From Larix sibirica (Eukaryota; Streptophyta; Pinopsida; Pinales; Pinaceae), in NCBI GenBank assembly GCA_004151065.3, contig NWUY0300000923.1, forward strand, positions 15,031 to 31,137: a stretch of DNA of 16,107 bases, written 5' to 3'. How positions within the stretch are numbered: position 1 is the stretch's first letter; the number at the start of each line of letters is the position of its first letter. Of this stretch, positions 9,819 through 16,107 are shown piece after piece. Made by a program: the position numbers and the translations under genes. The notes under the pieces are model-generated. The model was not told where the DNA came from and made no database searches. It was given only the letters and a program-made list of their open reading frames with translations.

Positions 9819-10190
9819 TTTTTCGATGGTGCCTGTCAAAATAATATTTTTGGGGGAGGGGCTCTCCTTTTCATCTCTCCTATGCATTTCTTTGAAATGT
9901 CTTTGGGGTTGGGGGCTGGTAGCAACAATTTGGTGGAAGTTCTTAGTCTCAGATTCCTTGTCAGCTATGCAATTGAGTTACGGATTCGCAGAATCACTAT
10001 CTTTGGGGATTCATTGAATGTGATTCATTCGGCTACAGGAACACAACAATGTCACAATCGTAGGCTCGTAAACATTTTGGCATTTATTCAAAATGCCACT
10101 TATTCTTTTGACAACTTTGCGTGCAGGCATGATTTCATGGAGAACAACTCAGAAGCAGATAGGGCATTGAAAGAGGGGATGCTTCTAGGG
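9819..10190 (+). other. RNase H domain, copy 2 ORF2, catalytic residues retained
   Basis: RVT_3-type RNase H inside an uninterrupted stretch from 9723 to 10199. Presumed acidic residues are all present: Asp1233 (FFDGA, 9825), Glu1270 (VEVLSL, 9936), Asp1294 (FGDSLNVI, 10008) and Asp1344 (SEADRA, 10158), with His1334 before the last. The TAG at 10200 is TGG in copy 1 and lies after the domain, about 21 codons before the natural end. This is the best-preserved domain in the window. Confidence 0.87.
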
Positions 10191-10283
10191 CATGGGATCT
10201 AGAGTATCAAAGCATTTTCTAATGGGGTGATTAGGGAGTTCTATCATCAATCCTTTATTGAGTAAAGGGATGATTCAACTATG

Positions 10284-10320
10284 TTTTTTTTTGGCATGGA
10301 TCTTCTTTTTTTTTTGGCAT
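10284..10320 (+). repeat. Duplicated oligo-T motif (T9-10 + GGCAT) at a LINE boundary
   Basis: Two oligo-T tracts (10284-10292 and 10306-10315) are each followed by GGCATGGAT, with a period of 23 bases. On the reverse strand this reads ATCCATGCC followed by about ten A, twice, directly after the end of the reverse-strand LINE fragment. It could be a duplicated A-rich tail or slippage at an insertion joint. It marks the boundary between copy 2 and the antisense fragment. Confidence 0.7.
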
Positions 10321-10937
10321 GGATTTTTCTGCAATAACCAACCCCAATATTCAGATCTATAACTATTGGGATTAAGGTAGTAACCAAGGTACTTGATACC
10401 TTGATCCAGTCTCTCCATTTTGAAGGGCAGAAAAGTCCCAATAGTTTCAAGACAGTCATCATCAGAGCAATTGTGTAAAAAATTAGAGTTTATTCACAAT
10501 AATTGCCATCCTCGATGCTTTACATAAAACATAAAAAATCTCCTTAAAGACTTTCCATTCAGAAACATAATCTTCACCAAAAATCAAAACATCATCAACA
10601 AAGAGCAAGTGTGTTAAGGAGAAGGACCTGGAGATTTTTATACCTTTGATTTGGCTAGAATTCTTCACTTCCTCGATTAGTCTTCTTAGACAACCTTGAC
10701 AAATCCCTCGGCTACCAACAAAGAACTTAGTCGAACTACCATTAATCAGAATAACAAAGGAGGCTGAAGATACACTTGTCATAATCCAATTTGAGACTTC
10801 ACCAAGAATACCAATCTGAATAAGGATCAGGCGTAGATAGGACCAATCAATATGATCATAATCCTTTATAAGGTCCATCTTCAATATTAACACTTGTATA
10901 TTTATGTATTTGATTGAGTGCAACCCCTCTTGTGTGA
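10321..10937 (-). pseudogene. Reverse transcriptase fragment of a second LINE family, antisense
   Basis: Read on the minus strand. The fragment starts at 10937 with VTQEGLHSIKY, followed by KMDLIKDYDHIDW (motif A), GSRGICQGC (start of motif B) and LTHLLFVDDVLIF (motif C; VDD at 10591-10599). After a frame change near 10475 it continues as IKYLGYYLNPNSY and ends near 10321. About 15 codons of motif B (the PLSPLLF block) are missing in frame at about 10690, between QGC and LRRLIEE. The sequence differs clearly from copies 1 and 2, so it is another LINE family. Both edges are cut: one by the oligo-T motif, the other by the possible LTR edge at 10941. Confidence 0.88.
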
Positions 10938-10946
10938 CCCTGTCAC
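10934..10946. repeat. Short inverted repeat GTGAC-CCT-GTCAC at an element edge
   Basis: A five-base inverted repeat lies exactly where LINE coding sequence ends (10937) and the repeat region begins. TGTCACAACCCC starts at 10941. Many plant LTRs begin with TGTCAC-A-CCCC-like sequences, so this could be an LTR edge. No matching CA end, primer-binding site or second LTR was found. Confidence 0.4.
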
Positions 10947-11387
10947 AACCCCAAATTTACCCAATTTTTAAAAAAAAATATGAGTATGTTGACGACATTA
11001 ATTCTTATGTCACAGGTATGAATACAAAGAGGATGTTGTGTGACTCAGCATCATCCGTCTATAAGGTATAACTTGTATTTCTATAATCCTTACATGCGTC
11101 ATATATTTACTGAAAGTAATTTGTGGAATAAAAGTCAGCCTTAGTTTGACGACTACATGTTATTATTAGAGTTGTCGTAATCCATTATGATTACTGTTTA
11201 TGTTTTATGCATCTTAACTTATCATCCTAAAAACATTATTATTGTTCTAGATTAATGGCCAAGCCATGGCCCATTTTAATTTATCATACTACTACTAATT
11301 CCATTATGGTATTGATCATCTCAGACCATGTTATAAATGCAAACTTGTTAATTTATAACCCATGTGATGTTTATATGAAAATTCTAA

Positions 11388-11409
11388 ACTATGGTATTGC
11401 TACCATAGT
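11388..11409. repeat. Perfect 9-bp-stem hairpin
   Basis: ACTATGGTA-TTGC-TACCATAGT: nine paired bases and a four-base loop in AT-rich noncoding DNA. It is the strongest hairpin of the left part of the repeat region. It is not followed by a T-run, so it is not a typical terminator. Confidence 0.7.
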
Positions 11410-11469
11410 CGACCCCATTTAAGATTAGAAACCTAACTTAAATACTATGTATAAGCTCTATGTATTTAT

Positions 11470-11561
11470 GCTCCTCGAGCCTCATATAAAAAATCCATCG
11501 TAACCATAAAATACAATCCTTATGAATTATGCGCATGGTCCAAACGTTATGCTCCTAGAGC
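11470..11561. repeat. Pair of GCTC-N3-GAGC hairpins
   Basis: GCTC-CTC-GAGC at 11470-11480 and GCTC-CTA-GAGC at 11551-11561 are 81 bases apart. They are similar in make-up to the GCC/GGC hairpins in the right half. Confidence 0.55.
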
Positions 11562-11872
11562 TTTGTATTAATATAATCCATGCATTTGAAACTATGCACA
11601 ACACTATTGCATAATTAATCTGATTCCCATGTTTATAAATCGCAACACAAACTATAGGAAATCATAATACATGTTATGAAATCTATGCTATGATCATCGT
11701 ATTAACTATGATCCTATGTCTTCTTTGCGCTATCAAATGTTGCATTAATACTCTATATTAAATGAGGATCTACGAACTATACTATATGATTTCATACATT
11801 AATCTTTTGGATTTGCATTGGTTAATGCAGGGCCACCGTAAGTGCCAACGCAGACTTGGTTGGTGAAGCCAT

Positions 11873-12250
11873 GTGATGGCTTTTAATGCAGGTAGGTTGA
11901 ACCAGGCTAGCTCTTCGCATGGCATCATAAGGATCATTGATCAGTGTTGTCTCGAGATCATAACCAATCTCTCCAAGGTTTTGTCAAGCAACGAAGTGGT
12001 TCTTTCACCATTGTTTCTTCGCGGCATGCATTATGATGCTGCTATGGAGCTAGGCTTTGTGAAGAGCTCTCCCAAGCTACTCTTTCAGTTTGTAAAAAGT
12101 AACACAGTGCTAGCTTACTCCATAATGTGGTTATTAGCAGTGACAACTTCTACAACCTCCTTATGGAGTTCTCGTAGAGCATCTACGAGGGTTTTCCCTC
12201 CAGTTTTTCAAAGTCATTTGTTTACAGTTCGGCTCTGTATATTTTGTTAG
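11873..12250 (+). pseudogene. Unrecognised open stretch in repeat copy A (125 codons)
   Basis: An open frame from the ATG at 11873, with a stretch such as CCLEIITNLSKVLSS. I recognise no family. In copy B the same frame is broken, and differences between the copies are not confined to silent positions. The end (FPPVFQSHLF ...) runs into sequence that looks noncoding. It is more likely a decayed gene fragment or chance frame than a working gene. Confidence 0.25.
12171..12189. repeat. Perfect 8-bp-stem hairpin, copy A
   Basis: CTCGTAGA-GCA-TCTACGAG. The same stem is kept in copy B at 14040-14058, where the loop has changed to GCT. The stem is intact despite divergence around it. Confidence 0.75.
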
Positions 12251-12467
12251 CTTGTAACGTTTTAGTTTGGACTCTGTGAGTCTTTGAATTTATGATTATC
12301 ATTTAAGAGATTGGAGCATCGTGGTTTTACCCAACGATACTCTCATGAATCCTGTTCTTGCGCACTAGTCCTTGTCATCGTTGTGTTGTGAAGGTTCTGA
12401 AGCATTGACACACCGGGGTTTACGCTTCTTTTCCCAAGATGCTTTATATGTGTTTCTTGGCACTAGG

Positions 12468-13107
12468 GTAAGGGTTTACCTTCCCTTCCTCGACTCTTCT
12501 GTTACAAGTTTGAGAATCGTATTTTCTTTAGTTTTTCCATATTTATATAATGTATATCCATATTGGTTTTAACAAAGATTTTAAACTATTGTGCAGGTGA
12601 AAATTTGAACCTTGTAAGGGTTCGAGTCGCTGAAAGCAATGCTAAACAGAGCATGTCAAAGGTTCTACTCACGCCATTTCCATCCATTCGCAAATCGAAG
12701 GGTAAACTCCAAAGTTTAACCAGTCAAATCTTTACTGCTTATAAAATTATATGTATATACAGGGTTCTTCTATGATAGCTGCCTTTGTGTTAGAATTACC
12801 ACTTTCACATAATTTAAATAATCCTCTATTTCGAGTGTGTAAATATATATGTAGATATTTAACTTGTTTTTACTGTGTGTTTGTAGGGTAAACCAAAGGA
12901 CAATGTCGTTGCTTAGGAAGCACAACGGCCTTCCATAACTTTGGTAAGTAACCTTTAATGATTTCGTTAAGATTTAGTTATTACACTAGGTTATTTAACC
13001 CTAACTGAAAAATCATTTTGTATGATTTGCAGGTGGTTGCAAGGACACATGGCATTGTTTGTGGGAATGAACAGAAGGTCGGTTACTTGTTCTTCCAAGG
13101 CATTTAA
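12468..13107 (+). pseudogene. Exon-like blocks with GT/AG edges, copy A
   Basis: Possible introns are 12468-12596 (GTAAGG...GTGCAG), 12702-12886 (GTAAAC...TTGTAG) and 12944-13032 (GTAAGT...TTTGCAG). Blocks between them are 12597-12701, 12887-12943 and 13033-13107. Within blocks short peptides can be read, such as FPSIRKSKG and GIVCGNEQKVGYLFFQG before a TAA at 13105. Joining the blocks does not give one continuous frame. This may be a decayed spliced gene captured by an element, or a spliced noncoding transcript. I do not recognise the family. Confidence 0.3.
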
Positions 13108-13346
13108 GCCAGTAGCACTTGTTGAAATCTAGCTTCGATCTGATTATGTTGCCTTGCTTACCTGTTCTGAGCTTCGCATGGGCTAAGACAACCATGCAAT
13201 TTCATTTATGACATCTTTTTTAATATTATGGTTATGTATGAAGCCTCTAGTCTATCACACTCTGTTTTCTCCATAAATATATGAATCCTGTTGGCCCTGA
13301 TTCGATTTCTAGCTTATGAAAATGTTTATGCGTTTATCTTTTCCAT

Positions 13347-13364
13347 TATATATATATATATATA
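13347..13364. repeat. (TA)9 microsatellite, copy A
   Basis: Eighteen bases of alternating TA. The copy B counterpart at 15217-15229 is 13 bases long. The length difference explains part of the size difference between the two units. Confidence 0.85.
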
Positions 13365-13409
13365 AAAAGAGATGTTATTTGTTTTAATACATCACTGGTT
13401 TATTTAGTG

Positions 13410-13538
13410 GCCTCACGGCTCTTTGTTAGGTTATATACTTGAAATGAAAACATTATAATCCATATGGATTTATATTAACATTTGTATGTTATATAAGTTT
13501 TTAACCTAGCAAGGAAATGTATACGAGCCTTACAGCTC
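13410..13538. repeat. Hairpin series GCC-N4-GGC, copy A
   Basis: GCC-TCAC-GGC at 13410-13419, the palindrome ATCCATATGGAT at 13459-13470, and GAGC-CTTACA-GCTC at 13525-13538, spaced about 49 and 66 bases. A half-site TGGCTCTTCG follows near 13571. Copy B has the same series with slightly different stems. Confidence 0.65.
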
Positions 13539-13601
13539 TGTAGAAATTATTTCGCTGTATAAAATCATGATGGCTCTTCGATTCTGAATATATATACATG
13601 T

Positions 13602-13602
13602 N
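13602..13602. other. Single N at the second repeat joint (probable assembly join)
   Basis: Same arrangement as at 5663. The sequence left of the N matches bases ending at 15467, and the sequence right of it matches bases starting at 11733. A single N stands exactly between two direct copies. Confidence 0.9.
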
Positions 13603-14039
13603 TCAAATGTTGCATTAATACTCTATATTAAATGAGGATCTACGAACTATACTATATGATTTCATACATTAATCTTTTGGATTTGCAGTGGTTAATGCAG
13701 GCCATCGTAAGTGCCAACAAAGACTTGGTTGGTGAAGCCATGTGATGGATTTTAACACAGGTAGGGTGTACTAGGATAGATCTTCGTGTGGAATCACAAG
13801 GATCGTTAATCAGTGTTGTCTCGAGATCGTAACCAATCTATGCAAGGTTTTTTCAAGCAATGAAGTGGTTCTTTCACCATTGTTTCTTTGCGGCATGCGT
13901 TATGTTGTTGCGATGGAGCTCGACTATGTGCAAAGCTCTCCCAAGCTACTCTTTCAGTTTGTAAAAAGTAACACAATGCTAGCTTACTGCATAATGCGGT
14001 TATTAGTAGTGACAACTTCTACAACCTCCTAATGGAGTG

Positions 14040-14058
14040 CTCGTAGAGCTTCTACGAG
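14040..14058. repeat. Perfect 8-bp-stem hairpin, copy B
   Basis: CTCGTAGA-GCT-TCTACGAG. Same stem as 12171-12189 with a one-base loop change. Confidence 0.75.
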
Positions 14059-14189
14059 GGTTTTCCCTCCAGTTTTTCAAAGTCATTTGTTTACAGTTCG
14101 GCTCTGTATATTTTGTTAGCTTGTAACATTTTAGTTTGTTCTCTGTGAGTCTTTGAAGTTATGATTATCATTTAAGAGATTGGAGCATC

Positions 14190-14644
14190 GTGGTTTTACC
14201 CAACAATACTCTCATGAATCCTGTTCTTACGCACTGGTCCTTGTCATCGTTGTGTTGTGAAGGTTTTGAAGCATTGACACACCATGGTTTACGCTTATTT
14301 TCCCAAGATGATTCGTATTTGTTTCTTGGCACAAGGGTAAGTGTTTACCTTCCCTTCCTTGGCTCTTCTGTTACAAGTTTAAGAATCATATTTTCTTTAG
14401 TTTTTTCAGATTTATATAATGTATATGCATATTGGTTTTAACAAAGATTTTAAACTATTGTGCAGGTGAAACTTCGAACCTTGTAGGGTTTCACGTCGCT
14501 GGAAGCAATGCTAAACAAATCATGCCAAAGGTTCTATTCACGGCATTTCCATCCATTCGCAAATCGAAGGGTAAGTTCCAAATTTTAACCAGTCGAAGCT
14601 TTATTGCTTATAAAATTATATGTATATACAGGGTTCTTCTATGA
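14190..14644 (+). pseudogene. Exon-like blocks in copy B with short open stretches
   Basis: Counterpart of 12320-12775. An open stretch at 14190-14441 and another at 14432-14644 correspond to those of copy A. The frame crosses intron-like sequence (donor GTAAGTG after CACAAGG near 14337, acceptor GTGCAG at 14461-14466), so neither is likely to be a real protein as read. Peptide differences between copies are frequent, which argues against constraint on protein. No family recognised. Confidence 0.25.
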
Positions 14645-15275
14645 TAACCGCCTCTGTGTTAGAATTACCACTTTCGCATAAGTTAAATAATCCTCTGTTT
14701 TGAGTGTGTAAATATATATGTAGATATTTAACTTGTTTTTACTATGTGTTTCTAGGGTAAACCAAACGACTATGCCGTTTCTTAGGAAGCACGATGGCCT
14801 TCCATAAATTTGGTAGGTAACCTTTAATGATTTCATTAAGTTTTAGTTATTACACTTGGTTATTTAATGCTAACTGATATATCGTTTTGTAAATGATTTG
14901 CAAGTGGTCACAAGGACACACGGCATTATTTGTGGGAATGAACAAAAGGTCGGCTACTTGTTCTTCCAAGGAATTTAAGCCAGTAGCACTTCTTGAAATC
15001 TTGATTTGACCTGAGTACATTGCCTTGCTTACGTGTTCTGAGCTTCACGTGGGCTGAGACAACCATGCAATTTTATTTATGAATTCTTTTTAAATATTAT
15101 GGTTATGTATGAAGCTCTAGTCTATCACACTTGGTTTTCTCCATAAATATATGAATCTTGTTAGCCCTGATTCAATTTCTAGCTTATGAAAATGTTTCTG
15201 CGTTTATCTTGTCCATTATATATATATATGAACAGAGATGTTATTTGTTTTGATACATCACTGGTTTATTTAGTG

Positions 15276-15404
15276 GCCTCGCGGCTCTTTGTTAGGTTAT
15301 ATACTTGAAATGAAAACATTATAAGCCATATGGCTCTATATTAACGTTTTTATGTTATATAAGTTTTTAACCTAGCAAGGTAATGTATACGAGCCTTACG
15401 GCTC
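15276..15404. repeat. Hairpin series GCC-N4-GGC, copy B
   Basis: GCC-TCGC-GGC at 15276-15285, the palindrome AGCCATATGGCT at 15324-15335, and GAGCC-TTAC-GGCTC at 15391-15404. Compared with copy A, the middle palindrome has changed on both arms (AGCC/GGCT against ATCC/GGAT), so pairing is kept. Confidence 0.7.
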
Positions 15405-15467
15405 TGTAGAAATTATTACGCTATATAAAATCGTGATGGCTCTTCGATTCTGAATATATATACATGT

Positions 15468-15830
15468 TCATATATATTTCAATGTATAAATGTTTATGAA
15501 TATTGTTTCGCATTGATGCGTTTATGATGTCCTTAATGTATGATTGTTGACTCTTTAGAGTTCTTCGATTTAATACTCAGCCTCTCGGCTCTGTATTCGT
15601 GTTAGGTTTATTGCTTTGAACTTGAATCATTTAAACGTTTGAGCCTTACGGATTTATTCATAGTAATACTCTATTATAAAAATTGTATTTGATCTTGGCT
15701 ATTTCTATTGTGTAAGATTATGGTTTGAATCTTTGTGAATAAATTTGTATATGTAATCTATACTCTGTTTATACTACTGTTTGTATTCTGTATAATATTA
15801 CAGGCCATTTGGATCTGTGTAAAATGCCTA
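15468..15830. repeat. Continuation of the hairpin series beyond copy B
   Basis: ACTCT-TT-AGAGT at 15550-15561 and AGCC-TCTC-GGCT at 15579-15590 are perfect. GAGCC-TTAC-GGATT at 15641 and GGCC-ATTT-GGATC near 15803 are decayed versions. No coding signal seen. Confidence 0.5.
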
Positions 15831-16107
15831 AGTAATTATTTAGAATTACTCAGTTTATAGTAATATGAATTATAAACCCTAGGTTTACAGAAAAGAAATG
15901 TAAATACTAACTAATATATGAAAACAAAGATAAAATAATACATTTGTTTAAACATGGTAAATATAGGGAAATAATATAGAAAACCAAATAGTTCTACTTC
16001 TCAGAATTAATATAACAATAACATTAAATTAGCAGAAGTAAATATACACTTCATCATTTTATAACATTATAAGCATAAATAACATACTGAATACTTTTCA
16101 ACAGATA
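15831..16107. other. AT-rich DNA without recognised features
   Basis: About 280 bases of strongly AT-rich sequence with no open frame of note. A single palindrome AAACCCTAGGTTT (15874-15886) includes a telo-box-like AAACCCTA but stands alone. The end of the preceding element could not be placed. Confidence 0.6.

Larger units (their letters stand above)
5664..10221 (+). repeat. Direct repeat 1, right copy (LINE segment)
   Basis: Partner of 1136-5662. Exactly identical to it at 6088-6886, then diverging from 6887 on. It is 31 bases longer than the left copy because of the deletions there. Confidence 0.95.
5664..10265 (+). mobile_element. LINE (L1-type) retrotransposon, copy 2, defective
   Basis: Second copy of the same LINE family in the same orientation. 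It starts in the C-terminal third of ORF1, directly after the N, and runs to the natural ORF2 stop (TAA at 10263-10265). Copy 1 does not reach that stop. The reading frame is kept through the whole of ORF2, in contrast to copy 1. Only about 18 bases of possible 3' UTR follow before an oligo-T motif, and no poly(A) tail is seen on the plus strand, so the 3' end is probably cut or interrupted. Confidence 0.92.
6129..10265 (+). pseudogene. LINE ORF2 polyprotein (EN-RT-zf-RVT-RNase H), copy 2, full-length frame with nonsense codons
   Basis: The frame from the ATG at 6129 to the TAA at 10263 is 1378 codons, a normal ORF2 length for plant LINEs, and has no frameshift. It carries fourteen premature stops at 6351, 6561, 6588, 8064, 8070, 8637, 8679, 8901, 9120, 9216, 9417, 9648, 9720 and 10200; twelve are TAG. 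Where copy 1 keeps a sense codon it is mostly CAG, TGG or CGA, so most stops look like C-to-T or G-to-A changes. Longest open part is 6591-8066 (491 codons): the endonuclease end, the linker and RT up to motif B. Domains by residue: endonuclease 1-237, RT about 504-768, zf-RVT about 1062-1134, RNase H about 1231-1354. Key residues are present in all four domains. It cannot make a full protein without multiple readthrough. Confidence 0.93.
10941..11732. mobile_element. AT-rich noncoding repeat, possible LTR or non-autonomous element, left part
   Basis: This stretch has no ORF of note. It starts with TGTCACAACCCC, a TG-type LTR-like edge. It contains short hairpins at 11388-11409 (nine-base stem), 11470-11480 and 11551-11561, plus palindromes at 11263-11270 and 11529-11536. 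Assignment to an LTR element is inference from the edge sequence alone. Confidence 0.35.
11733..13601 (+). repeat. Direct repeat 2, copy A (noncoding element unit)
   Basis: A 1869-base unit repeated in the same orientation at 13603-15467. The first ~80 bases match exactly; the rest shows scattered substitutions and small indels, including a TA microsatellite length change. It contains exon-like blocks with GT/AG edges, a conserved hairpin at 12171-12189, and a hairpin series at 13410-13538. Its origin is unknown. It could be part of a non-autonomous retroelement carrying gene-like sequence. Confidence 0.9.
13603..15467 (+). repeat. Direct repeat 2, copy B (noncoding element unit)
   Basis: Partner of 11733-13601, 1865 bases long. 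It continues without break into sequence at 15468 that copy A lacks. The last exon-like acceptor of copy A (TTTGCAG at 13026-13032) is TTTGCAA here, so this copy would not splice there. The first possible acceptor is TTTGCAG here (13682-13688) but TTTGCAT in copy A. Confidence 0.9.

Noticed and set aside
10247-10462. Minus-strand open frame at 10247-10462 as a separate gene
   Set aside because: It is the wrong frame over the antisense RT fragment; the true frame there gives IKYLGYYLNPNSY. The remainder is translated A-rich tail (KKKRR).
12372-12572. Open frame at 12372-12572 (and 14190-14441) as a small protein gene
   Set aside because: The frame runs through a likely donor GTAAGG into intron-like AT-rich sequence, and the two copies differ often at replacement sites.
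13403-15590. Hairpin series as a CRISPR array or bacterial terminators
   Set aside because: Units are degenerate, spacing varies, there are no conserved full repeats or unique spacers, no T-runs after the stems, and the context is a plant genome.
15874-15886. AAACCCTAGGTTT as a telomere repeat or telo-box regulatory site
   Set aside because: A single unit in AT-rich DNA with no promoter or gene nearby; expected by chance.

Overview
The window looks like repeat-rich nuclear DNA of a flowering plant. The main evidence is a LINE (non-LTR, L1-type) retrotransposon with plant-style domains: a DUF4283-like ORF1 with a CCHC knuckle, and an ORF2 with endonuclease, reverse transcriptase, zf-RVT and a C-terminal RNase H. 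The right half is AT-rich noncoding repeat DNA. No intact host gene, tRNA, rRNA or CRISPR array was found. The species cannot be named from this sequence.

Layout. Positions 1-5662 hold LINE copy 1: most of ORF1 (3-1604) and ORF2 (1601-5662), with many stops and five net length changes. A single N (5663) follows. Positions 5664-10265 hold LINE copy 2: the C-terminal end of ORF1 (5664-6132) and a full-length ORF2 frame (6129-10265, 1378 codons). That frame has fourteen premature stops but no frameshift. The two copies are in the same orientation. They are near-identical over about 1.2 kb, including 799 bases exactly identical, and then switch abruptly to several percent divergence. Positions 10284-10320 hold a duplicated oligo-T motif. 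Positions 10321-10937 hold a reverse-strand fragment of a different LINE reverse transcriptase. From 10941 a TGTCACAACCCC sequence, resembling a plant LTR edge, opens a noncoding repeat region.

Within that region a 1.87-kb unit occurs twice (11733-13601 and 13603-15467), again joined by a single N (13602). The unit has exon-like blocks with GT/AG boundaries but no continuous reading frame. It also carries a scattered series of short hairpins, many of the form GCC-N4-GGC, one showing a paired base change between the two copies. Positions 15468-16107 hold the end of the hairpin series and then AT-rich DNA without recognisable features.

Function. ORF1 would bind element RNA. ORF2 would nick the target, reverse-transcribe and degrade the RNA strand. 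ORF1 and ORF2 overlap as ATGA, which suggests coupled translation in the ancestor. All copies here are dead. Both tandem duplications have a single N exactly at the joint, so each may be a real duplication or an assembly or haplotype artefact.
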